Assembly (NCBI GenBank): GCA_963580285.1 | Contig: OY757011.1 | Span: 103,550,507-103,614,506 of the forward strand | Direction: 5' to 3' | Source: Lucinisca nassula | Lineage: Eukaryota > Mollusca > Bivalvia > Lucinida > Lucinidae | DNA length: 64,000 bases | Shown here: one piece after another, positions 10,666 through 20,727 of the stretch | How the letters are laid out: each line of letters begins with the position of its first letter | Position numbering within the stretch: the first letter of the stretch is position 1 | Notes under the pieces: generated by a model | The model's input: only the letters and a program-made list of their open reading frames with translations | What the model was told of the DNA's origin: nothing | The model's database searches: none | Made by a program: the position numbers and the translations under genes

Positions 10666-11584
10666 GTGTTCCTCTGTCGGAAAAAAAGAGAGACAGTCAG
10701 ATAGAAGCAGATGTTGATTCATCAGGAGGGTCTGACGATGAAGGACAACCATCACCAGAAAGACATGTTAAACCAGTCAGCATCGATGAAATACAGAAAA
10801 AACTCACTGACAGCTTCTCCAGAAAGATGGAGGAATGGGAACGGCAGAAGTACCGTCGACAGAACAGCCAGTCATATGATAGTCGAGAAGGATCTCAGAA
10901 AGGTTACAAACCAGAGAGACAGAAGAGTAAAAAGACAAAAGAAGAAAAAGAAAGAGAAAAAATGGAGAAAATGAGAGAAAGAGAAATCCTGAGAGTATCC
11001 AGAGAAGAACAAAAACTAGAAAAGGAACGCTTGAGAATCGAGAAAGAGCGGTTGAAAGCATTGGAAAGGGAGGCAAAGATTGAGAAAATGAAAGGTCGGT
11101 TATCACAACCAGATATGGAATCTAAGTTAAAGAATCCAATACTGAGTCCCCTCACAGAGTATAAGGTAACTTCAGACTTTGCTAGAAAACTACATGAATG
11201 GGAAGTGATGAAAGGTAAAGATGTATCAACAGCAATGTATCTTGAGGCACGGAAACGAAGCCTTCAGTTTGCCATGGAGTATCAAAATGCATCATCTATT
11301 CTACGTAAGAACGGAGAAGAGGAAGAAACTGACGAAGGGGGTACAGAATCGGGACTGAGAAAAACTAGTAGTGATTCTGATGAAATGTTCCAAATGGATG
11401 ACTCAGAACAGGCATCAGAGTCAGATTCATCAAAGGTTAAGGGTCAGAAACCACCACCTCTTACCTTAATGCCATATCAAGATTCTCCAGATTTGTCACC
11501 TGGGATACCAGTATCAGAAGACAGCTCTTTAGAGGATAATATATCAGCTACAACAGAGAGTATGACACAAGCTAACATTTCAAG
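10666..11584 (+). CDS. Exon c: large exon with two EWE motifs and an ER/K helix
   Basis: 919 bp, phase 1 in and phase 2 out, acceptor CTTTCAG and donor GTACAG. It begins GVPLSEKKRDSQ; the ATG at 10653 lies in the intron before the AG and is not the start. Order: acidic Ser/Gly linker, DSFSRKMEEWERQKYRR, a basic Gln/Ser stretch, about 60 residues of Lys/Glu/Arg (KEEKEREKMEKMREREILRV and on) typical of a stable single alpha helix, SDFARKLHEWEVMKGKD, a helical segment, then an acidic Ser/Asp tail. Read-through past the donor would stop after two more codons. Confidence 0.93.
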
Positions 11585-11611
11585 GTACAGTTGAGCTATA
11601 TGACAAGAAAA

Positions 11612-11920
11612 AGCTGGCCTAAGTAGCTCAGTCGGATGCGCTTCTAACTGGTGATCAGGAGGACGCGGGTTCGATACCTGCTGGGGTCAACAACATTCTT
11701 TGTTGGAGATTGATCATGAAATCTTTTCTACGCTCAATCTCTCCCTGATTTAAGAAGGACAGTTGTCAGTTTCTGACGAAAGAATGCACTGTACTGGTTA
11801 ACTGCTTATGTATAAGCTTGCCGAGGAAAAGTGTGGATAGTTAAACTGAACGGCTCAAAAATGACTTAAAATTGTGTTGACTGGGTTGTTAAACTGCAAT
11901 ACAAACAAACAAAACATGCA
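11612..11920 (+). repeat. SINE family S2 with tRNA-like head
   Basis: Head CCTAAGTAGCTCAGTCGGAT (A-box-like) and GGGTTCGATACC (B-box-like), body of about 200 bp, tail GTTAAACTGCAATAC(AAAC)n. The tail resembles that of S1. Second copy at 41116-41428. It starts 27 bp after exon c. Not a functional tRNA: the cloverleaf 3' half is missing and the sequence continues. Confidence 0.75.
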
Positions 11921-12327
11921 AAAATATGACTTGACCCAGAAACGGGCCTATAGTAGTTCTTTTATTGCATGTGTGCAGCGAACCAATAGGACTAGACTCG
12001 CAACTTCTTCCATGAAGCTGTGTGTACCTCAAGATCTGCTCTACATGTCTGCAAGCAACAAAGGATCTGGTGAGACTGCGCTTATGCACAGTATCGTCTG
12101 GGCCTTTGCTGTTCGCACTTGACATAAGTTATATTTTCCCATGGGCTGGCTCACATATGTTTTCAGATGTGCACTCGGTGTGCACACAAATCAGCATGCA
12201 TGTGAACTCACTCAGAACACATCCTTCCCTTTAACCTGTCGGCATGAGAAAGTTTTTGGCCAGTTTCCATATACAGTAAAATTTCTATATTGAGCCCACA
12301 TTTAGAACTGTTCAAAAGTTCAAAAAG

Positions 12328-12440
12328 AAGGCCGGGTATTTCTCTGGGTACTCCAGTTTTTGCTCATCTCTGAGTAACGATTGGCTCTATATGAGTGAAA
12401 AAATCTTGAAAGGGCCGTAAAACAAAAACCAAAAAAGGAA
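12328..12440 (+). repeat. SINE family S4 fragment
   Basis: Matches the 3' half of S4 (CTGGGTACTCCAGTTTTTGC ... CTTGAAAGGGCCGTAAAAC). The tRNA-like head is absent. Confidence 0.6.
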
Positions 12441-12611
12441 ACAATCAACCTAAGTTATATATGCAAACAAAGTCAGTTGCGGATGTCCATATGACTATCA
12501 CTGACCCCAACACAAATATTGTTGCATGAAATTAAGATGACCATTATTTATAGTTGCCAAATCTTGTTCTTGTGACATCGGAGTGCTGTATGAGGAGGGT
12601 TATCTGAAAAT

Positions 12612-12722
12612 CATGCAAGGCCTGGCAGATGTGAGTTGTGAATCCCAGCATAAGAGCCGAATCCATGCCATGGATTAGGCTCTTATGCTGGAATTCACAA
12701 CTCACATGTATGCCTGGCCTTA
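12612..12722. repeat. Long palindrome, about 50-bp arms
   Basis: GAGTTGTGAATCCCAGCATA and AGAGCCGAATCCATG face CATGGATTAGGCTCTTATGC and TGGAATTCACAACTC with almost no loop. A few mismatches. No related copy seen in the window. Confidence 0.7.
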
Positions 12723-13087
12723 TTTTCACTGAAAAATAATAACAACAACAAAAAAAATGATTGCTATTTGCTGTAGAATTTTCTGCAGTGCTTGAAGGGT
12801 TATGGAAAATTATCGCTGAATCCCCTTATCTCCTAGCTGGTTGTAACAAGCACCCACATTGGAGCTATGGCTGTCGATTGAAAAGTAACACTTTCTTGGT
12901 CAATTGTCAGTCGAAACAAAGTTACAAAGCACAGAAGCTTCCCATTGTTGATGTCCACCTGATTTCTGGGAAATCGAGGTAATGGTTTTTTATAGGAATT
13001 AGACACACTATTCTTATCGCTATAAGGTCAGTCTTACATAAGAGGGTCATCTAGACAATCTGGACTGGAATCATGTACATGTATTAG

Positions 13088-13153
13088 GTTTGGTAAACAG
13101 TGTAGACCCTGATCAGATGCTGCATGCGGCATCTGATCAGGGTCTACACTGTT
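13088..13153. repeat. AAACAGTG hairpin (type copy of the recurrent foldback)
   Basis: GCAAACAGTGTAGACCCTGA then TCAGATGC faces its reverse complement, about 65 bp in all. Similar hairpins at 4678, 4896-5112, 8306, 8575, 9235, 9505, 13723, 18762, 27870, 28036, 29713, 30023, 30199, 30590, 46437, 47065, 47160, 58345, 59412, 62265, 62517, 62672, 63032 and 63516. Arms vary together. Confidence 0.8.
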
Positions 13154-13268
13154 TGCTGTATACAGTACAGGAATTTAAGGGTTAAACAAAACAGTCCAAG
13201 TCCCGTTCAGGATGATTTTCCCCGAGACAATCGGCCCACCAGTACTATCAGTGCTTTGTCTATTACAG

Positions 13269-13402
13269 TCTAGAAAGGGCCAATGCACTTCTCTTAGATG
13301 AGTTACAACAGAGGGAACAGGAATACAACCAACTACAAGATGATGTTAGAGACTTAAATGGGAGACTGGTCAACTTCAGAGATGAACATTCCAAAGAGCT
13401 CA
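13269..13402 (+). CDS. Exon d: coiled-coil segment
   Basis: 134 bp, phase 2 in and phase 1 out, acceptor TATTACAG and donor GTAAGC. It reads LERANALLLDELQQREQEYN and then LQDDVRDLNGRLVNFRDEHS, a continuous heptad pattern without proline. It is open in only this frame across its length and joins exons c and e in frame. Confidence 0.85.
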
Positions 13403-13489
13403 GTAAGCTATGGGGAATACCGTAGTTACCCTAAGTATTCGGACACCTTACCATACTTGTTCTAAAATTTGATTAAATACAGTACAATT

Positions 13490-13570
13490 CCTGTATTAAG
13501 ACCACCTTTGGGACTGTTCAAAAGTGGTCTTTAAGTTCAATTTTGAACAGTCCCAAATGTGGTCTTTTAT
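13490..13570. repeat. GGGACTGTTCAAAAGTGG foldback
   Basis: Arms GGGACTGTTCAAAAGTGGTC and the complementary TTGAACAGTCCCAAATGTGG. Other copies at 5870-5930 and 26020-26100. Confidence 0.6.
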
Positions 13571-14230
13571 GTAGGGACACTTGGTGTAGAAAACACAAAG
13601 AAAGCGTAACTTGAATCTTCTCAATAAGCTTTAAAAAGGCAGATTTAGTTTTAATTTTAGGTGGAATTTTACTGTATATTTTACTGTGTTAATATGTTGT
13701 GTCTAAAAATAGCTAGATGAGTGGCAAACAGTGTAGACCCTAATAGGAGACTGTGAGCCGCTGCCCTCTGCAGTGCCTTACCTGTGTCTACACTGATTTA
13801 TCAGGCTTATCTGACTGAATATATATATATGTACATTAAATTGTACGGTAGATCTGTGATTTGGTAAAAATGGTCTAGAGCAGGCCTGTGCAAATAAAAT
13901 CTCTTGCTTGTCAAAGGACATAATAGAAATCCTTGTATCTGAATGACATTTAACTTGTCTGGAGAAATGTGAATGATTGCGAAATTAAAGAATTTAATTG
14001 AGAGCTGAAAAGCTACTTGAAGTCTGAATTGTCAGTCCGAGAAAATGATGGTGGGTATATCAAACAAATGAAGAGTCATTTTTTTTAACGGCTCTGGTGA
14101 TGTTTGAGTATTTGAATCTCTTTCAAACTGAGGCTTACTTTTAAAGGAAAGCATTTTATGTTGCAAATCATTAGGCAAGACCTGTTTTCGGCAAAAATAA
14201 GCTTTTACTTTAAAAAATGTTTGTGATCAT

Positions 14231-15913
14231 TTTTTGTCGCACCTGCTTGTAGCAGGGTGCGACATAGGCGTCCGATTTTCCGTCTGTGCGTCCGTGCGTC
14301 AATCCGTCCGTGCATCCGTCCGTCCGTCTGTTAACATTTACGTCGATGTTTGACATTTACGTCAAAGTTTTTATTTTACAAACCTCAGCTACCATCAAAC
14401 CTTAGAAGAAACATCTCATAGACCTTCTCACTTTGTAAGCAGTTCGACATTTAAGTCAAAGTTTTTATTTACAGACCTCAGCTACCATTCAACCTTACAT
14501 GAAACATCTCATAGACCTCCTCACTTTGTAAGCACCTTGACCTGGTGACTTTGACCTATATTTTCCGCTCCAGTGACTTTGACCATTACGTCGAAGTTCG
14601 ACATTTACGTCAAAGTTCGACATTTACGTCAAAGTTTTTATTTTACAAACCTCAGCTACCATCAAACCTTACATGAAACATCTCATAGACCTTCTCACTT
14701 TGTAAGCACCTTGACCTAGTGAATTTGGCCTATATTTTGCGTTCCAGTGACTTTTACCATTATGTGGAAGTTCGACATTTACGTCGAAGTTTGTATTGTA
14801 ATCAACTTTAAGACTAAACAACCATCAAACCTTTCATGAAACATCACCCTGAGCTCCTGACTAGGCAAGCACCTTGACCCTGTGACCTTGACCTTTATTT
14901 TACACTTCATTGAGTTTGACACAAATTACGTCAATGTTCCAGATCTTCTCAAATAAAAGGCCTACACCAATAAAATCTTGAATAGTGTTTCTTCTAGATG
15001 TATTGACTCTGCATGCAGGTACTTTGACATGGTGACCTTGACCTATAGTTTACGCTCCACTGACTTTGACACATTTTATGTCGAAGTTCCAGATCTCCTC
15101 AAATAAAAGGCCCACAGCCATCTAATCTTGCATAGTGCTTCTCCTAGATGTACTGACTTTGCAGGTACCTTGACCCGGTGACCTTGACCTATATTTTTCG
15201 CTCCAGCTACTTTGACAAATTTTTATGTCGAAGTTCTAGATCTCTGCAAAGTAAAGGCCTACAACCATCAAAGCTTGCATAATGCTGCTCCTAGATGTAC
15301 TGATTCTGCAGGTACCTTGACCTGGTGACCTTGACCTATATTTTAGGCTCCATTGACTTTGACACAATTTGCGTCAATGTTCTAGATCTTCTCAAATAAA
15401 AGGCCTGCAACCACCAAATCTTGCATAGTGGTTCTCCTAGATGTACTGACTATGCAGGTACCTTGACTTGGTGACCTTGACCTATTTTTTGCACTCCATT
15501 GACTTTAACACATTTTAGGTCGACATTCCATAATCTTCTTAACTATAAGGCCTACAACCACCAAACCTTGCATAGTGTTTCTCCTACATTTACTTACTCT
15601 GTGGGTACCTTGACCTGGTGACCTTAACCTATATTATGCACTCCAGGGACTTTTACGCCAATGTTCAATATGTCCTTAAATAAATGGCCTACAGCCACCA
15701 AACTTTGCATAGTACTTCTCCTCATTGTACTGATTTGGCACGTACCTTGACCTGGTGACTGTAGCCTATATTTTTGGTCCAGTGACTTTGACACATTTTA
15801 CATCAACTATCAACTGCTATGAAATTTACTTAATTAATAACAACATTCTGATTGTGGCTTCTATGACTTTTGCCCCCCAGCAGGTGCGACTCCGCCTTCT
15901 GCGGAATTCTTGT
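14231..15913 (+). mobile_element. Helentron-like element J with an array of about 150-bp units
   Basis: TTTTTGTCGCACCTGCTTGT then AGCAGGGTGCGAC hairpin, GTCCGTGCGTC microsatellite, several repeat units (one set near 14340-14780, a second of about 150 bp from 14930 to 15830), subterminal AGCAGGTGCGAC, CCGCCTTCTGCGG hairpin and TTCTTGT end. Units carry repeated TGACCTTGACCT. No ORF. Confidence 0.75.
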
Positions 15914-16117
15914 CTTTCATAGGGTTCAAGTTGTAGAAAATGCCAGGAACCAAAATTTCATTTGGCATTGTGAGTTATGTTCAGAAATTGAGTTGGTGCT
16001 GAAAGAGTTAATGATCATGTGAGAATGTTGGAGTCAATGTATTCATTGAAGTATGAACAATATTACGTGGCTGTACTGAACTGTAGGATTATTTCTGTAA
16101 ATGCACAAAGAATGTAA

Positions 16118-16562
16118 ATACACCACAACCTCTTTATTGCACTATTGTTGGAGTCCAAAGCAGAAACCATGTTAGTTAAACAATGGTGTTATATCGTGGA
16201 GCACTGTGGTGCAGTGGTAAAGCATCAGATTTGAGATCGAGAGGTAGCAGGTTCGATCCCCGCAAGCGCCAAGTGTTGTTTCCTTGAGCAAGAAACTTTA
16301 TCCACATTGCTTAGTACTGGTTCCTTCCCAGGAAAAGAGGGCCACAAAGAAGATTAGTACTAGTATTAAATGTGTTGCCCTCTATAAATAAGGTTGATTA
16401 TTATTTTTATTATTAAGCAAAAATGTATAGATTATATAGAAAAATGACCATTTATGGTCATTTTTCTATATAATCTATACATTTTTGGGATCCATCTTGA
16501 AACTGTGTTATATCCAAACCATGTTATAATGAACTGTGTTATAATGAGGTTGTGGTGTATTT
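16118..16562. mobile_element. TACACCACAACC MITE, containing a SINE
   Basis: Ends AATACACCACAACCTCTTTA and TAATGAGGTTGTGGTGTATT are inverted. The inner palindrome AATGTATAGATTATATAG / CTATATAATCTATACATT is at 16425-16485. A tRNA-head SINE (16195-16420) lies inside. Second copy at 58725-58950; the central palindrome alone recurs at 25917-25985. Confidence 0.7.
16195..16420 (+). repeat. SINE family S5, tRNA-like head
   Basis: TGGTGCAGTGGTAAAGCATC and GGTTCGATCCCC resemble A and B boxes; about 225 bp. It has no (AAAC) tail and ends in an AT-rich TTATTATTTTTATTATT stretch. Inserted inside the MITE at 16118-16562. Confidence 0.65.
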
Positions 16563-16654
16563 GGAAATGTAAGTCGCTGAAATTTTCATATGAAGTGGTA
16601 ACTAAATATCAAATCCTATCTTAGCACTTATGTCCTATGTTTGTATATTTTCAG

Positions 16655-16812
16655 GTTTATACAAGCAACAGCTTATAGAAGGCCAAGTCCAAGGTTATGG
16701 TTTTTCCACCGATACCCAGCATATGTCCACTACCCTAACCCACCTTGAAGACAAGATCTCAGATTTAAAGAAGTTTGGTGACCAGCTTGCAATGTCTATG
16801 GAAGGGGCAGCT
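16655..16812 (+). CDS. Exon e: coiled-coil segment
   Basis: 158 bp, phase 1 in and phase 0 out. The acceptor TATTTTCAG has a good pyrimidine tract; the donor is GTAAGT. It encodes LYKQQLIEGQVQGYGFST, then THLEDKISDLKKFGDQLAMS and MEGAA. The helical segment continues the coiled coil. An end copy of a TA-flanked MITE finishes about 90 bp upstream of the acceptor. Confidence 0.85.
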
Positions 16813-17369
16813 GTAAGTTATACCAAAAATATAGTGAAACTTCAATGGCTCAAACGGAACACCAATGGCACATTCTAATGCACTTATGTTTGATAAGTGA
16901 TGTCTGATTGGATAACTCAAAAGTTTGCAGCAGTATATTCTGTGAAATTTTAGATATTGTATAAAGTTTGCTAGAACAGTTAACGACCACTAATGAGCTC
17001 ATTAAGCTAACAAGGCTTTGAACATCTAGTCCCAGAACTCTAAAATGTACAACACTTTTGGTGTCAGCATGTGCTCAGTTTATCAGCAGTGTGGTTTTCA
17101 GAAGTAATTTTAACAATGGATGCCACCCTGAAGTTTTAAGGAAATCTTGAGTCTTTTCTAAGCAAATTATCTTCCAAGTAGTTATGGCAGTAGTATTGCA
17201 ATAGTATTAGTATTGCAAAAGTGCTTTTGGCAAAAGTAATAGTATTGCAATAGTCATTTTGGCCAACAATAGTCAACTTTAGAAACAGCCATAGTAAACA
17301 AGCAATCCATGTTCAAGCCAGCCAAGTTTCACTATAATTGAACTATCTGCGACATTCTGTGGTATTTGA

Positions 17370-17600
17370 TTTGTGTCTAAACTGTTCATCACGATAACAA
17401 GTCTGTGAAATGAAGACCCCTCTAAACCCCACTTCATATAGAGAAAAGTGCGTTTTACAGGGGTATACATTATCTGCCTTATTTTTCATCAAAAACATAG
17501 ATTGTGGGTACTTGTTAGAACCGCCGCATTGAGGCAGTTCTAAAGAGCACCCAATATCTATGTTGAAAGCAAAATCAAGAAAGGTGTTAATTTTGTTATT
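17370..17600. repeat. GAACCGCC foldback element
   Basis: Palindrome at 17508-17560 (TTGTTAGAACCGCCGCATTG facing GAGGCAGTTCTAAAGAG) and an upstream CCCCTCTAAACCCC / GGGGT foldback. Same family as 8945-9135. Confidence 0.55.
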
Positions 17601-17709
17601 TCTGACACCATGTTCAACGACATGTTTTCCTAATGGTGAGTGCCTCATTTTTAGAACACTAGGCTTATATGGGTTAATGAAACTTTGAGTAAAACCTATC
17701 TTTTACCAG

Positions 17710-17827
17710 GTTGGGAAATTCCAGACAGTTGAAGGAGAGGAGAGTATTAATATCAGACTGGTTGATTTGTTAGATAAGATGAGACTGGTTCTCCAGCAGG
17801 CATCAGTCACAGGGTCTAATACACTAG
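17710..17827 (+). CDS. Exon f: coiled-coil exon, source of the tandem exon array
   Basis: 118 bp, phase 0 in and phase 1 out, acceptor TTTTACCAG and donor GTAAGT. It encodes VGKFQTVEGEESINIRLVDL and LDKMRLVLQQASVTGSNTL. The last 99 bp (17729-17827) are repeated downstream about seven more times. An internal AG at 17726-17728 just before those 99 bp could act as an alternative acceptor. Confidence 0.85.
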
Positions 17828-17884
17828 GTAAGTTCCAGGTGTGGGGGGGGGGGGGGGGGGGGTAATTTCTGCTCACTAGGTTAG

Positions 17885-18394
17885 TTGAAGGAGAGGAGAG
17901 TATCAATATCAGACTGGTTGATCTGGTAGCTAAGATGAGACTGGTTCTCCAACAGGCATCAGTCACAGGGTCTAATACACTAGGTAAGTTCCAAGAAGGT
18001 GATTTCTGCTCACTAGGTTAGTTGAAGGAGAGGAGAGTATCAATATCAGACTGGTTGATCTGGTAGCTAAGCTTAGACTGGTTCTCCAACAGGCATCTGT
18101 CACAGGGTCTAATACACTAGGTAAGTTCCAAGAAGGTGATTTCTGCTTACTAGGTTAGTTGAAGGAGAGTAGAGTATCAATATCAGACTGGTTGATCTGG
18201 TAGCTAAGATGAGACTGGTTCTCCAACAGGCATCAGTCACAGGCTCTAATACACTAGGTAAGTTCCAAGAAGGTGATTTCTGCTCACTAGGTTAGTTGAA
18301 GGAGAGGAGAGTATCAATATCAGACTGGTTGATCTGGTAGATAAGCTGAGACTGGTTCTCCAACAGGCATCTGTCACAGGGTCCTATACACTAG
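17885..18394 (+). repeat. Tandem copies of the 99-bp 3' part of exon f with splice sites (candidate mutually exclusive or cassette exons)
   Basis: Four units at 17885-17983, 18022-18120, 18159-18257 and 18296-18394, spaced exactly 137 bp apart. Each is 99 bp, preceded by GGTTAG and followed by GTAAGT. If spliced at that AG each is phase 1 to 1, encoding a variant of VEGEESINIRLVDLVAKM. Units 1, 2 and 4 are open; unit 3 has an in-frame TAG where GAG became TAG. The spacer carries a short pyrimidine-containing stretch before each AG. A poly-G run (17837-17862) separates exon f from the first unit. Use as exons is inference; the copying and intact donors are directly visible. Confidence 0.75.
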
Positions 18395-18418
18395 GTAAGT
18401 TCCAGGGACTAAATTTAG

Positions 18419-18960
18419 TTGAAGGAGAGGAGATTATCAATATCGGACTGGTTGATCTGTTAGATATGATGAGACTTGTCCTTCAACAGGAATCTGTCAC
18501 AGGGTCTAATCTAGGGAGGGAAATTTAAGCTTACTAGGTTATAGACAGTTGAAGTAGAAGAGATAACAATATCAGACTGGTTGATCTTTTAGATAAGATG
18601 AGACTTGTTCTTCAACAGGAATCTGTCACAGGGTCTAATCTAGGGAGGGAAATTTAACCCTTATCTTGCTGAATAGTCATCTAAGCCACACCCATTTTTG
18701 TCTATCAACCAATCAAATTACTTGATGTAATTTATTGCTACAAATTCATAAACTGAATGCCAAACAATGTAGATCCTGATCAGATGGCTTCTTCAGAAGC
18801 CATCTGATCTGGATCTACACTGTTTGCAAAGATAGGTGTTGTCGTGAACAGCAAGATAAGGGTTAAGCATACTAGATTACAGACAGTTGAAGGAGAGGAG
18901 ATAACAATATCAGACTGGTTGATCTGTTAGATAAGATGACACTTGTTCTCCAACAGGCAT
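18419..18960 (+). pseudogene. Decayed copies of the exon f unit
   Basis: Three further copies near 18419-18512, 18547-18640 and 18886-18966. The first is open but its donor has become GGAGGG. The second has an in-frame TAG (GAAGTAGAAG). The third has lost one base and is frameshifted. The last is separated from the others by a TTAA MITE (18654-18866). They show the array was once longer and has decayed at its 3' side. Confidence 0.75.
18654..18866. mobile_element. TTAA MITE, 'CAGCAAGATAAGGG' family
   Basis: TTAACCCTTATCTTGCTGAA and CAGCAAGATAAGGGTTAA are perfect inverted ends within TTAA. It contains the hairpin GTAGATCCTGATCAGATGGC. It split the decayed end of the exon f array. Confidence 0.78.
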
Positions 18961-18979
18961 CAGTCATATCATTTTGTTG

Positions 18980-19275
18980 CTTTGTTTGTTTGTTTGATTT
19001 GATGTTTAACATCCCCGTCAACACTGTAAAGATCATTTTGGAGACGCTGCTTCCAATTTTGTGGGACTTTTACCCGACATTGAGATGAAATGACATCTCA
19101 AGCCCTGTCGCCCAATGAAAGCAATAGGGTTTATTTGCATGGACGGTCCGCCTCGCACCGCGGTTCCTTGACAGGCTTAGATCCTCTAAGCGGTTTACCA
19201 GTACTAGGGTGCGGGCCGGATTCAGCTCTGCGTGGAAGCATCATGCAGCCCATATATTTCTTCAAGCCCCTATGG
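18980..19275 (-). repeat. SINE family S1 copy, nearly full length
   Basis: Begins TTTGTTTGTTTGATTTGATG and ends CTTCAAGCCCCTATGGG on plus, so minus orientation. The 91-codon ORF over it is part of the repeat. Confidence 0.75.
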
Positions 19276-19386
19276 GATTTTGTTGTACCTGCTTTAAACT
19301 TGATGCGATGTATCAGAATCGAAATTTCCATTTGTTGGTCGACATCAGCATTCACTTTAATGTAAGAGTCCTTTTCTGAAGAACTA

Positions 19387-20727
19387 CGAGGACTGTTCAA
19401 ATATGAATGCAAGTAGAACGTTTTCTCATGCACTAATGCGAAAATCACCTGGAAATAAATATCACAGCGTAGAAAAACATTTTACCTATACATTGATACC
19501 AAACCTGTTAAAATGCGTCCACTTTAGCCATGTATATCGTTCGATAAACACTGTCTACTCTTGTATACTAATACAAAACATGGTTGGAAGAAGGTCAGAG
19601 TATGCCGTTGAAATACGGTCCTATATTAAGAATCGTTGTGTTCTTGGTATACGGTGCAAAGACATTTTTGATGAAATATGTTCGGTTTATGGGCATAATG
19701 AAATGTCTTTTCCAACAGTTTTTCGTTGGTGTAAGAAATTCAGCTGTGGGCTAGGCTCAACAGAAGATGCACCACATGATCGTCGGTCGAAAAGAGCAAC
19801 ATCTGCCAAGATGGTTGCTAGAGTGAAAGAAATAGTTGCTACCGATGCAGGATACACCACTAGGCAAATAGCTAGTATGGTTGGCATCTCATTAGGAGCA
19901 GCTCATACAATTCTGAAACGGAATTTGAAAATGAGAAAGATCTGTGCTAGATGGATTCCCCATCTGTTGACAGATGAGCAGAAAAAGACACGCATTCAGT
20001 GCGCCAAGAAGTTGCTTAAAACGTTTCCAAATTACAATGCACGGTCTTTCGCTAATGTAGTCACAGGTGACGAGACATGTGTTCACTTTTTTGAACCAAA
20101 ACAAAAGATTCAGAACAAAATATGGGCAACAAAGTATTACAAAAGACCATGCATTGCAAAGCGGACCTTGAGCATCAAGAAGTTAATGTATGCCATATTC
20201 TTTTCAAATCAGGGCCCTGCTATTCAGGTTGCTGTGCCTAAAGGCAAATCTGTAAATGCGAAGTTTTACAAGAATAAAGTTCTTCGAAAATTGAAGAAAT
20301 ATTTCAAAGAAAGAAGACCCGCAACTGGTTTGGCCAATGTCAGATTGCTACATGTCAATGCGTCATCACACAAGGCGTTCATTGTGCAAGACTGTCTGAA
20401 GCAGGAAAAGGTTGTTAAACTCCCTCACCCCCCGTATTCCCCTGACCTTGCCCCGTGTGACTTTTGTTTTGTTCCCCTGGCTGAAAAAATACCTTTCTGG
20501 TCGAAAATTTGTACAGCGCAAACACCTCGGTTCTGCAATATTCCAGTGCCTTCATAGTGTACCTCGAAAAGACTACCAAAATGCATTCAATGATTGGATC
20601 AGAAGACTGAAAGTTTGTATATCTGTTAAGGAGGGATACTTTGAGGGGACAAAATAAATTTTTCATAGAAATCTATCATGGAATCATTTTTATGTGCTTA
20701 GTTGCATTCATATTTGAACAGTCCTCG
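19387..20727 (+). mobile_element. mariner transposon, complete ends, inactive
   Basis: Terminal inverted repeats are identical over 26 bp: CGAGGACTGTTCAAATATGA + ATGCAA at 19387-19412 and its exact complement at 20702-20727. TA flanks both ends (19385-19386, 20728-20729). 1341 bp, typical for mariner. The empty site (AGAACTATAAGAGCT) is preserved in neighbouring units of array N. Confidence 0.95.
19580..20656 (+). pseudogene. mariner transposase, frameshifted and missing a catalytic Asp
   Basis: The DNA-binding helix-turn-helix half includes MSFPTVFRWCKKFSCG and TTRQIASMVGISLGAAHTIL. Catalytic DD34D region: TGDETCVHFFEP has the first Asp; the second box reads LLHVNASSHKA where family members have HDN, so Asp is Val; the third, PPYSPDLAPCDF, is intact. 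About 20 bases later the frame shifts (near 20470), and the C-terminus continues in another frame as LFPWLKKYLSGRKF to GYFEGTK at 20412-20657. Either defect would abolish activity. The start is set near MVGRRSEYAVEIRSYIKNR; upstream codons from 19403 are terminal-repeat sequence. Confidence 0.9.

Noticed and set aside
10804..11155. Ser/Phe-rich antisense ORFs opposite exon c
   Set aside because: They are the reverse reading of Lys/Glu codons (CTT/TTC) of the ER/K helix.
11612..11690. tRNA genes (also at 16205, 35810, 39012, 41118, 47457)
   Set aside because: A- and B-box-like motifs are present, but the sequences continue into repeated SINE bodies with tails and target duplications, and the acceptor stems do not close.
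17703..17966. 87-codon minus-strand ORF over exon f and its copies
   Set aside because: It is antisense to the exon array and crosses the poly-G run. No splice or start support.
19131..19448. 105-codon minus-strand ORF
   Set aside because: It is mostly SINE S1 sequence and runs into the mariner terminal repeat.
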